Origin: Terebella lapidaria
Lineage: Eukaryota > Annelida > Polychaeta > Terebellida > Terebellidae
Reading direction: 5' to 3'
Assembly: GCA_949152475.1 (NCBI GenBank)
Contig: OX424562.1
Span: forward strand, 40,596,157 to 40,660,156
DNA: 64,000 nucleotides
Part shown: positions 47,155-57,531 of the stretch, piece by piece
How positions within the stretch are numbered: the first letter of the stretch is position 1
How the letters are laid out: each line of letters begins with the position of its first letter
Position numbers and translations under genes: made by a program
The notes under the pieces: generated by a model
Told to the model about the DNA's origin: nothing
The model's database searches: none
Seen by the model: the letters and a program-made list of their open reading frames with translations, nothing else

Positions 47155-49715
47155 GTGTGTGCCATTGATGACGACAGTCTTATCCACGATATCTTGGTGG
47201 GTTCAGTGTTATCAGACCATCTATTTGTTCTCTTTCACCTTCAAGTTGGACGAGCAAAAAAACAAAATAGGAAATACCGATCGATCAACAAAACAAGGTT
47301 TACCCAAGACATATCAAATTCCAATATCAAGTGTGTGCCTACTAGAACCATTGACGAAATGGTAGAATCCTACAATAGGGACTACCATCAATGAACAGGC
47401 GCCCTTTGTGTCACGAAATGTTACCTCCCGTACCACTGCCCTATGCTTCCAAAATGACACCACCGACGCCAAGAGACATCAGTGACAGTGTGAACTACAT
47501 GGAATTGCAATCGTCTTCCAGCAGACAAAGAAGCATTACAAAAAGTCTATGACAACTAGGTGGTTGTTCGCTGGAAAGCCCAATATTATTTTGCCAAAAT
47601 AGAAGATTGTGTGGCCAGAAAAAAATGTTTCAGGTCATAAGCATACTCCTACATACGAATGCGCCTTCACCTCTTCCAATATTTGATTCTTCAGTCGACC
47701 TTGCATGCAATTTTAGTGACTTCTTTATCAACAAAATTGCCAGAAGACAAATAGACCTGGACCAATCGAACCATGATACATGGGGACATCCCGGACATAA
47801 AGATGTTGTCCTTGATCATCAAAACATCCAAAAACCCTCAACCTGTGACCTTGACCCTCTACCCACATTTCTACTAAAAAAATGTGGTGAAAGTCTGGCA
47901 CCAGTTATCACAAAGGTTGTAAAAAAAAATCCTCACTGGAAGCTTTCCCAATGTCTTTGCTTAATGGACCCTGAAGAACTGAAGAATTACGGGTCGATGT
48001 CGAATACCCCCTTCTTGTCGAAAATCATTGAAAAGGTGGTGATTCGCCGAAGTCTTGACCACATGACGGCTAACAATCTCCATTAATCCAACAATATCCA
48101 AAAGATTGACGCCATGACATGACGGCTAACAATCTCCAAGAGAAGTCATATTATCGAGAATACATTATTGAAGGTAGGAAATGATATTCTCTAAACCATA
48201 GATGGACGGAAGTGCATGAAAGTTGTGCTTCTGGACTTGAGCGCAGCTTTTGATACCATCGATCATGCTGCGCTCTTGTCCAGACTCCTACCAGATGTGG
48301 GCATAGACGGCTAAGCACTGTCCTGGATTAGGTACCTGGAAAACCGAACCAAAACGTTTGTCATTGACGGACATCTCTCCAACCTTGCACATCTCACATA
48401 TGGTGTGCAACAAGGATCGGTAATTGATCCTATTTTATTTATTATATGCATCAACTATCAACTCATTACTATTATATTATATATTATGTTATTATATACC
48501 ATATTATATTATTATATATTATACTATTATATACCATCAACTCAGTAGCCCATTGGCTTGTGATTAGGTACTTGTCATAGATCTATTCCATGGGGTTTGT
48601 TTTGGATTTCTAAATTATTTTCATAGGTTGTTGGGCAGTTGTATACTAATTCCATCAGGTGTACAGTAGAAACAACTTCATTAACCACACTGTCTGCCCC
48701 TGATGACGCCAGTGTGTCTTTTGATAAGGTAATTAGTCGGGCTTTGTTTCTATTGCAAAATGTTGTATTTTATGTTTGTTATTGAAATCATCAAAATTTG
48801 GCTGTATTGGTGGTAATAGATTGATACTCACATTTACATACACTAAGCCTTTGTCAATTATACGCAAATCTCATGGTGTAGATTTTCACCTATACGCTGA
48901 TGATGCTGAGCTTTGCGCCACCTTCGACATACCTGATGTTAATGATGAGATATCGTCCAAGCTTGACGCCTGCATACGTGACGTCAAGGATTGGATGTCG
49001 ACAAATACGCTACGCCTAAATGATGACAAGACTGAGTTGTTTATCTCATCAGCTCATAACAGATCTCGCCACTTCTGCTCAACTTCTGATCCAGTCCTCC
49101 ACCCGTAAAACATAAGAGTCTTATTACCACGATGTGCAAGTCAGTTTTGTCCACCTCAGGAATGTCAGATCCATCTGGAACGGCTTGACTAGACCTGCTC
49201 TTGAAAAACTCATCCTGCTTCGGTCAATTCCCGTCCTGATGCCAATAACGCTCTCCTCTACGGCCCAGCATATGCTACTGTTCGACCGCTACAATTAGTC
49301 CTGAATATGCATGATATGGCTGCCAAAGTAGTAGTTAGCGCAAGAAAGCATGATCATGTCACGCCAATACGCAAGGAGCTACACTGGCATCGAGTATAAA
49401 CTGTTCTTGCTCACCTTCAAGGTTCTTCACGGTTTGGCACCATTCTATCTCGCTAATCTCATAGTGGAATATTCCCCTCCTCGTGTCCTCCAATTATCAA
49501 ACTCTTATCTCCTCACCCCAGTACACACACGATGTAAAGCAGGCGACAACTCCTTTTGTGCAGCCGCTCCCACATTGTGGAACCCACTCCCAACCAATAA
49601 CCGTTATCCGAGAACACACCAACCTCCACACATTCAAAGCTGAACTCAAAACGCATTTTGTACAAATTCTATTATTCCTAAATTTGTCATTATCGTCAAA
49701 GCGCTCTTGAAAATT
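47155..49715 (+). pseudogene. Broken LINE inserted in the 5' flank of LRR-PAN copy C
   Basis: Pieces in order on the plus strand: the end of an endonuclease (SDHLFVLFHL, 47215), the region before RT (DLDPLPTFLLKKCG, LSKIIEKVV, 47840-48090), the palm block LDLSAAFDTIDHAALL (48235-48280), the QQGS-type block (48405-48420), the catalytic YADDAELC (48892-48915) and the C-terminal block FCAAAPTLWNPLP (49550-49590). Frames shift several times, and a SINE-like copy lies in the RT domain. It belongs to the CR1/L2-like group and is not functional. Confidence 0.85.
48443..48840 (+). repeat. SINE-like copy nested in the LINE
   Basis: After an ATATTATATTATTATA tract, sequence from about 48540 (TCAACTCAGTAGCC) to 48838 (GGTAATAGATTGATACT) matches 36525-36832. 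LINE reading frames flank it on both sides (upstream QQGS block, downstream YADD block), so it inserted into an existing LINE. Confidence 0.75.
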
Positions 49716-49779
49716 TGTTTAATTGTGAAGTCGCTAAATGACTTATCTATTGTATGTATCTATTGTATGTACAAATGTG

Positions 49780-50240
49780 AAACTGCCTCTGAAACACATC
49801 GCGACACATCGGTTTGCACACTTTTGTGAGATGATTCGTAGGATCATTCCAAGGATGTTAAACGTGAAAGAAAACAGTGTGTCAATGATTTTTGTAGGTT
49901 ATTACATTGCTGCGTTGCACCCCCCGGTACAGCTAAATATACTTTATATTTTCAAACGACTCTCAATGATCCAACTAATAGTGTTCCAGATACACACCCA
50001 ATGAAAAGATACCAATCCATCTGGTATATTCTCTATAATTACAGAATATAAAAGAACTACCGGAACAATCCACTTGTGCTGGTCTGTATATGTCTTTTTT
50101 GGAGTGTCAATATCGAGTACAACACAGTGATCATATGAATATGTCAAATTCGATCCTAGTTGGATGTGTGTCCAGGAACTGGACACAAGACGTATAGAGC
50201 TATGTTCAATTTTGTTAGTGCAAATTACTAGAGCGTGATC
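49780..50240 (-). repeat. Distal part of copy C's upstream module
   Basis: Matches 53630-54190 (upstream of copy D) and, inverted, 32050-32570 (upstream of copy B). It is separated from the proximal part (46800-47130) by the LINE. Confidence 0.6.
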
Positions 50241-51448
50241 AATTCGTGTGCGTGTTGGAAGTTTAACACTGTAAAGCTGCTTAAATCCGATTATGCCACT
50301 TTGACAATATCGGGGGAAGAAGAAAACAGACAACAAATTGCAGAACAATTGCTGCCAGAAGGGTTCCATACACTGATATGTACGAATATACTTCAAAGCT
50401 CTACTGTAGTTTCATCATTCCAAGTGACTAACGTTACACCATGATAAACCAGTCACAATATTGTGTGTACTGTTCCCTGGTTCCAAGTTGTCCTTCTCTG
50501 AACTGTGTCAGAACACACTGGCCGTGGTCTCTGGTAAACAGGAGACATCCGGGAGTCTGAGCGCACTGCATGGCACAGTCCATTGTAGACCTTGAGGGGT
50601 TGACAATATGGATGACCGGGTAACAGAAAAAGTTGTGAGGGTCACCCAACAGTTCAAAGTGATTATGCTCAAACACATCTGCAAACGTACAGCGATAGAA
50701 AACGTTCGTTAATAATATCACGCAGCTGTGAAAAAAGTTGATATCACAATTGTGAGTTGGCAGTATTTCTACAATAGGAGTTGCATACTACTTGCCATAA
50801 AATTGGTCACCTGTCTGTTCTTCTAAACCCGCGTAGTGCAGGTCTGCAAGTAAAGTATTCTCGAGGTGTTCTGGGGATTTGCACACTCCATTAGTTTCTC
50901 TCCATATTGAGGAATAATTAGCCGATAGAAGAAATATCATTTGGAAATCACATCGCAGACTTCCCTCGCCCAGGAGCACTATCAGTGTTGTGCTTCCTGT
51001 TGTGTTCAAGCGGCAGAAATTTGGGCGCAACACCACAGATGTATTTCCCAGGGATACTTTTGTGACTCAGGGTCGATGGAAAAAACGTCGGTTCTGGGAA
51101 AGCTACAAGAGGATTTCCCTCTAGATACAATGTCTGTAAATTGTCTAATTGTTCCAGTAACACACACGGGCGTGTCTCCTGAATACTGTTGAAGTTTAGA
51201 CCCAGAACATTGAGAGATGAATGCAGATTCAACAAGTCCGGTAAATGATTAAGTTGACTATATTTATATATCCCAAGTATAACTTCTCAAGACTTTTCCC
51301 TGTAGGTGGAGCCTCCACCCTATCAATGTTGTTGTGCCTCGCAGTCAGTCTAATTTCCGTGTTTTGGAGATCGTGCCAAGGCAGTGACGTGTAATTTCTC
51401 CCGATCCAGTCAGTTTCACCAGCTACGTCTGCCAATGTTATGTACAGT

Positions 51449-53084
51449 CAGGGGCGGATGCAGGATTTTTTAATAGGGGGGGGGGGTGCTCATCTGAACT
51501 GTACGTAAGCTTGAAATTGTGTGACCGAGCGTAGCGTTATGCGGTCTGGGAGTTCGGGGGGGGGGGGGGCGGGTAAGCCCCCCGATAAATTTTTGGAATT
51601 CACGTGTCTCTGAAATGGTTTCTAAGGTGTATTTTACAACTGTACCTTGTGAAATCAATAAGTAGAATTTTACTTTCGAAGTCTGCTTAGTTCTGTTGTA
51701 AATGAAGGATAAATTTTCAAAGAAAGGAAGGTCTAATAGTCCTACCATTCTTAGGCTGTTCTAAGGTTCTTATGCACCAGACATGGTGATGATCAATCGT
51801 TTAATACTAAAGATGAGATATAATTATCTTCAAAGTTATGCCGACATCCAGAGTTATATCCAGAGTTATACAGAACTCTGTCAGAAACAAACAAATGAAT
51901 AAAATAAAAATATCCCCTGTGTATATTCAATGACAGTTTCAGTATGAAGTCAAGTGTGTCTGACTAGATTTATTATCAAGGGCCCCAGAAGCCAGAGCCA
52001 GAGCTTTTTTCATGTTCTGTGGTTGATTCTGAGCTCTCTCTGGCTCAGATTGAGTATTTTTCATTCCACACATGCATATAAATATTGCTGGTATTTAAAT
52101 GTATTCAAGCTGTACGTAAGCTTGAAATTGTGTGACCGAGCGTAGCGTTATGCGGTCTGGGTGTTCGGGGGGGCGGGTAAGCCCCCCGATAAATTTTTGG
52201 AATTCACGTGTCTCTGAGATGGTTTCTAAGGTGTATTTTACAACTGTACCTTGTGAAATCAATAAGTAGAATTTTACTTTCGAAGTCTGCTTAGTTCTGT
52301 TGTAAATGAAGGATAAATTTTCAAAGAAAGGAAGGTCTAATAGTCCTACCATTCTTAGGCTGTTCTAAGGTTCTTATGCACCAGACATGGTGATGATCAA
52401 TCGTTTAATAATAAAGATGAGATATAATTATCTTCAAAGTTATGCCGACATCCAGAGTTATATCCAGAGTTATACAGAACTCTGTCAGAAACAAACAAAT
52501 GAATAAAATAAAAATATCCCCTGTGTATATTCAATGACAGTTTCAGTATGAAGTCAAGTGTGTCTGACTAGATTTATTATCAAGGGCCCCAGAAGCCAGA
52601 GCCAGAGCTTTTTTCATGTTCTGTGGTTGATTCTGAGCTCTCTCTGGCTCAGATTGAGTATTTTTCATTCCACACATGCATATAAATATTGCTGGTATTT
52701 AAATGTATTTATCCCAAAACTATTCATTGCCACTTTACATATTATATGTCATAGAACTTAATTGCTGAAAAATGACACTCAATTGCATAATTATTTACCA
52801 ACGAATGTTAGGCCTATGTAATGCTGTAATGCACCTTCACATATTTCTGAGTCACAGATTTTTTGGTTGAAATTATATCCTGCCCACCCCCCCCCCCCCC
52901 CCCCCCCCCTCGGTCAAAAATATCAAACGAGGAAAATTACACTTATATTTCCTTACAAGTAGGTGCATACCCACATTTCCTATAGCTTCTTGCTTTTTTT
53001 TTTTCTTCACTTTTTTCACGGCCCAATAGGGGGGGGGGGGGGGGTTCGCGCCGGGTGCACCCCCCCCCCCTAAATCCGCCAGTG
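51449..53084. mobile_element. 1,636-bp TIR element inserted in LRR-PAN copy D
   Basis: The left end CAGGGGCGGATGCAGG and right end (inverted CACTGGCGGATTTAGG) are imperfect inverted repeats followed inward by poly-G/poly-C runs. ACAGT is duplicated at 51444-51448 and 53085-53089, and copies B and C have the uninterrupted site. The interior holds a ~605-bp tandem duplication and no transposase. Confidence 0.85.
51499..52709. repeat. ~611-bp tandem duplication inside the element
   Basis: 51499-52105 and 52110-52709 are almost identical apart from poly-G length and a few bases (for example TGTACGTAAGCTTGAAATTG at both starts). Frames inside repeat accordingly and are not credible genes. Confidence 0.92.
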
Positions 53085-53965
53085 ACAGTAGAATAAACCA
53101 AAATGATCTGCACCAAAGTGGCATATTTCCAATTGTCCAGTACAATATCACTTTAACATGAAATGTCATAAAAAATGCAAAACTTAACTTGATCAGAAAA
53201 AACATCCCCCACAATTACTTTGTTGGAAGTTTGTGCTAGTTTTCCAGATTTGTTCCTGGTTCAGAAGCAGTATACATGTGCATTGTCCGTCTCTGAAAAC
53301 TTGGTTCCTTTTCTTTCATTTCAATCGCAAGAAAAGCGACTCGCATTGATCGTAAGCCTTGTTTGGACATATTTATTCATGTAAACCACACTGGCAACAA
53401 TATATCGATGGCCCGGTGTCATGGTGAGAAAGGAATACATAATACATCAACACACCACAACACAACACATCGATTCAGCAGTACAACGGAAACCAATACG
53501 AAAACAAACTTAGCATTGATAACAACTATTTACTCAGCAATTTCACTAGGTACTTTAGCCCCTGTATTTGTGTCAGTTAACCGATACCCTGTCAGTTAAC
53601 CGATTCATCTTCATAAATGTGGAACAGTCTCTGAAACACATCACGAGATAAGTTACACAATCACGAGATGAGTTACACAATCATGAGATGAGTCACACAC
53701 TTTTGTAAGATGATCCACAGCAAGTTGAAGTTTCGTGTGACCAGACTATTTACTCAGCAATTTCACTAGGTACTTTAGCCCCTGTATTTGTGTTACACAA
53801 TCATGTCCTTGGCCTTGGCGGGGCTTTCGAATGTTATATGCATGAAGAGTGTGTCAATGATTTTTGTATATGTCCAAACGAATCTCAGTGATCTAACTAA
53901 GCACTAGTGCCAGAGACAGGTCTACTGAAAATTCACCAATCCCGTGTGGTATCTTTTTCATTATT

Positions 53966-55460
53966 CCTGAATTTGGAAGAACAAGTAGCATATCTTACCT
54001 GGGCTGTTCTGTATATAATAGTACGTTTGTGGCATAAGTTAAATACATATAATTCAGTGAAATACACTGTGTTTTCGAAGTATCAATATCGACTACAATG
54101 TGAAAATATAAAGCTGTCAAAAAATTGGATTGTAGTTTGTAAATTGGTCACAAGAGGTTCACGTATAGAAGAGTTACGCTCTTGTGGTAACATGTTTTCC
54201 CTTTCATATCTAGCGATTCAGAACAGAATAGTATCAAACATTCAGGGGTTGGTTCTGAAGGGCAGGAAATTTAGTGAGTGCTTCTAGATCATACTTCTGG
54301 GAAGTTGGAGGATCACTCATGATACATTTCCCATTTGCGCATGCCCTCGCAAGCGATGAACAAGTCGTGTAGTATTCTACACATTCAATGTGTCCATATC
54401 AACTCCATGATTGTTGTGTGTAGGCAATCAGTATCAGTAGTGGCCCTATGCTGCCAGATACTTCATGAACCAATCCGCCACGTTTGAATTTCAGAGGGAG
54501 TTTTCTCTGAGTTTGCAAATGAATGTGGCGATGAAATACACCGCTCCACGAAGTATGAGCTCAAAACGATAGTTTTTGCTGAGTTTATTCATGCCAGTCC
54601 GTCTTCAAATCATTCGCACGCCCATGCAGCTGGCGCCTCTGCGATTCGTGCATAATGCTGGTCTGTTGCTGTCATGGATCAAGATGCGAATGCAATTGGT
54701 CTCCATTGACTTCCTGAATTTGGAAGAACAAGTAGCATATCTTACCTGGGCTGTTCGGTATATAATAGTACGTTTGTGGCATAAGTTAAATACATATAAT
54801 TCAGTGAAATACACTGTGTTTTCGAAGTATCAATATCGACTACAATGTGAAAATATAAAGCTGTCAAAAAATTGGATTGTAGTTTGTAAATTGGTCACAA
54901 GAGGTTCACGTATAGAAGAGTTACGCTCTTGTGGTAACATGTTTTCCCTTTCATATCTAGCGATTCAGAACAGAATAGTATCAAACATTCAGGGGTTGGT
55001 TCTGAAGGGCAGGAAATTTCGTGAGTGCTTCTAGATCATACTTCTGGGAAGTTGGAGGATCACTCATGATACATTTCCCATTTGCGCATGCCCTCGCAAG
55101 CGATGAACAAGTCGTGTAGTATTCTACACATTCAATGTGTCCATATCAACTCCATGATTGTTGTGTGTAGGCAATCAGTATCAGTAGTGGCCCTATGCTG
55201 CCAGATACTTCATGAACCAATCCGCCACGTTTGAATTTCAGAGGGAGTTTTCTCTGAGTTTGCAAATGAATGTGGCGATGAAATACACCGCTCCACGAAG
55301 TATGAGCTCAAAACGATAGTTTTTGCTGAGTTTATTCATGGCAGTCCGTCTTCAAATCATTCGCACGCCCATGCAGCTGGCGCCTCTGCGATTCGTGCAT
55401 AATGCTGGTCTGTGGCTGTCATGGATCAAGATGCGAATGTAATTGGTCTCCATTGACTTC
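53966..55460. repeat. 747-bp tandem duplication
   Basis: 53966-54712 and 54713-55459 are near-identical direct copies, with the junction at CTTCCTGAATTTGG. Each begins in the distal upstream module of copy D and ends in gypsy-derived sequence. The frames at 53907-54287 and 54576-55034 share a C-terminal part only because of this duplication. Confidence 0.93.
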
Positions 55461-56430
55461 CTGTTTTGAACTTTTGCATTATGACTGCTCCCAGTCGGTA
55501 GGAGTAGGCTGAGGCATTTGATGAGACTATTTGTGAACTTCCCAAGCTGGTTTGCCATGCCCAGGAACCTACGCACTCCAGACATATCTGTTGGGGCATC
55601 CATGTCGAGTATGATGTTTATGAGCTCCTTGTCCATGGATGTACCTTTGATATTGCTTTTATGTTGTGTCCAAGGAAATTGATTTTGTGATTGGTTTTGT
55701 GTCTGCCAGAATCCTGAATTTTCTTCCAGGTTGGAGAAACCTTTGCTCCCCTATGTTGACCCAGGAAGTGGTCCACAGCTGGAATTTTGTACAATTTCTT
55801 TGTACAATCTCATTCAATTTGAAGAGGTTGACAAAAATACTGGTTGGTTTTTTTACATGTGTGATGACCCCAGTTCTCTCTATTCGTCCGAGTTATTTCT
55901 TGACCTTCAGAAGTAGTGGACTAGCAACTGTGCTTGTAGTCGTCAAGGCGAAAGGCTTGCTGTCATCTTGGAGTTTTATGCTGTAAATGCAGCTCATTTT
56001 TCGTATGATCGGCGGAGCCACCAGGGAAAATTGATGGCTCGTCTGTCAATGCTGATCATATATTCTTTTGTGCCGCAGTTTTTCCCGCATGTAATGCATC
56101 CTTTTGTGTGCTCTTTTTGCTTTGGCTGTGGTCAACTGCTCTTCCTTTATTTTGTAACAGGACCTCTTTCCTTTCTGGCTGCTGCTGTTGTTTAGATATG
56201 ACCAGTTTCCTGGGCATCATTCCTCGGGTTTGTTTGTATTCTTACAGCTTTACTCTGTCGTGCCTTCTTTCAGCGTCACAGCTTTCTGTATAGCTGGAGT
56301 TTCTCAGCTGGCTTGTGATCCCTCACTTCCACGACGATCCTATCACGAATCATTCCATCATGAAGCACACCAAACTCATAGTGCATAGAGATCAGCTATA
56401 AAGTCGTCCACTGCTTCCCATTCTTCATAC
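55440..56430 (-). pseudogene. Decayed Ty3/gypsy gag-pol remnant
   Basis: On the minus strand about 56400-56290 reads like the end of a gypsy capsid region (HDGMIRDRIVVEVRD, AEKLQL), followed by a C/H knuckle-like stretch near 56090 (ITCGKNC). Then come pol-like pieces and finally the connection motif VRRFLGMANQLGKFT near 55580-55540. Several stops and shifts are present, and most of pol is missing. Confidence 0.65.
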
Positions 56431-57531
56431 TTCCTTCGATTGAACTTTGAACGAACGTTGGGCATGGAGTAAACACACTATTTTCATGTGGCGTTGTTAC
56501 AAACACTGACACTACAAGATAATTCCTAATGTAGTAGCTATTAATAATACTAATTATAGCATTCAGTGCGTCAAGCTCAGCACACACTGAGCTATGGTGG
56601 TAACAGATCGATACATTCATCTATTCTAGCACAACGCGAAGACATCTTTTTTTTCAACTTGAACAAACAAGCCTTGTCGTAGGTATGTATATTGAATTAT
56701 ACGTGAAAACACCACATAAAATCACAAAATAACAAAAGGAAATATATGAACATCCTTTACAGTATGTACGAAAATTCAATTACCATATTGCAACCATTCT
56801 GGTTACAGTGTATGACTATTTTTTATCTTTGTCCCCCGGTGAATTCGGTCACGTATCGGACGTGCCCTCTGTTCTTCAGTTCAGAAAGACTTCGGAACCG
56901 GCTGTCGACTTCGGTCACGGTCGGCTCTCGAACTATCAGGATGCTTGATGAGTCAGGATCCTGATTTTCGATCGTCTTCCAGATGTATTGTGCTCATCAT
57001 CGGCTGTCTCATTGAGGGTGGAGTTGATGCCTTAGGCTTCTTCCTTATTCGGTCACCATCTCTGCCGTCTGCCTGGGTTCTTCGGCTTACACGGACAACT
57101 CTTAGATCATAAGTTCAGATTTTCTTGAAGTATTCTTCATCGGTTTTACAAAACACCAATTCAGTTGGGTCGGCTCAAGAAACAACTCGCGACTGAACTT
57201 CAAAGTTTATTGGTGAATCTACATTTGGTTGAAATGAAAATAATACATTTTACACAAGATGATACAGAGATGACTTCCCGTGCTTCCCGTGTGAAACTGA
57301 GCTTTCGACTGAGCTTTTAGAGCTCAGTTCAGGAGATGTAAACCCTCAGACGTTCAGGGTACGAAGAGCACCAACGGTGGTATCTATAGAATTTCGGAGG
57401 TGGGCCTCACCAAGTTTCTTCTCTAGTGATGACCATTGGAGACATGACCATTGGCCTAATTAGTTTTGAGCTATCGACTAAAGTCGTTACGTGTCACTCA
57501 TTGGCACAAGAAATAGGTACTTCTGTTTGTT
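56431..57531. other. Intergenic/3' flank of the TIR receptor
   Basis: No gene was recognised. Minus-strand AATAAA at 57206-57211, about 320 bp past the stop of the TIR receptor, is a candidate polyadenylation signal. Confidence 0.45.

Larger units (their letters stand above)
50434..53124 (-). pseudogene. LRR + PAN/apple gene, copy D, disrupted
   Basis: Homologous to copies B and C. The start at 53124 (MPLWCRSFWFILLSLA) is followed after about 40 bp by a 1.64-kb insertion (51449-53084). The LRR exon then resumes at about 51448 and ends at 50811 (donor GTGACC). Frameshifts lie near 51265 and near 51072. The PAN exon (50678-50434, acceptor GTTTGCAG) is still open and encodes NFFCYPVIH and CAMQCAQTPGCLLF. 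With an insertion in the signal-peptide region and two shifts it is most likely dead, although the PAN exon has stayed intact, so decay is recent or the exon is used otherwise. Confidence 0.88.
50345..55640. repeat. Inverted duplication, right arm (partner 30600-34205)
   Basis: Read in reverse, this arm follows 30600-34205: gypsy fragment, flank, upstream module, LRR-PAN gene, 3' flank. Differences are a 1.64-kb insertion (51449-53084), a 747-bp tandem duplication (53966-55460) and the absence of the TIR element found at 31351-31782. Confidence 0.75.

Noticed and set aside
51470..52352. Duplicated minus-strand frames
   Set aside because: They are inside the tandem duplication of a non-coding element.
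53907..55034. Two related 126- and 152-codon frames as a gene pair
   Set aside because: Shared part is the 747-bp tandem duplication of non-coding flank; no domain or splice logic.
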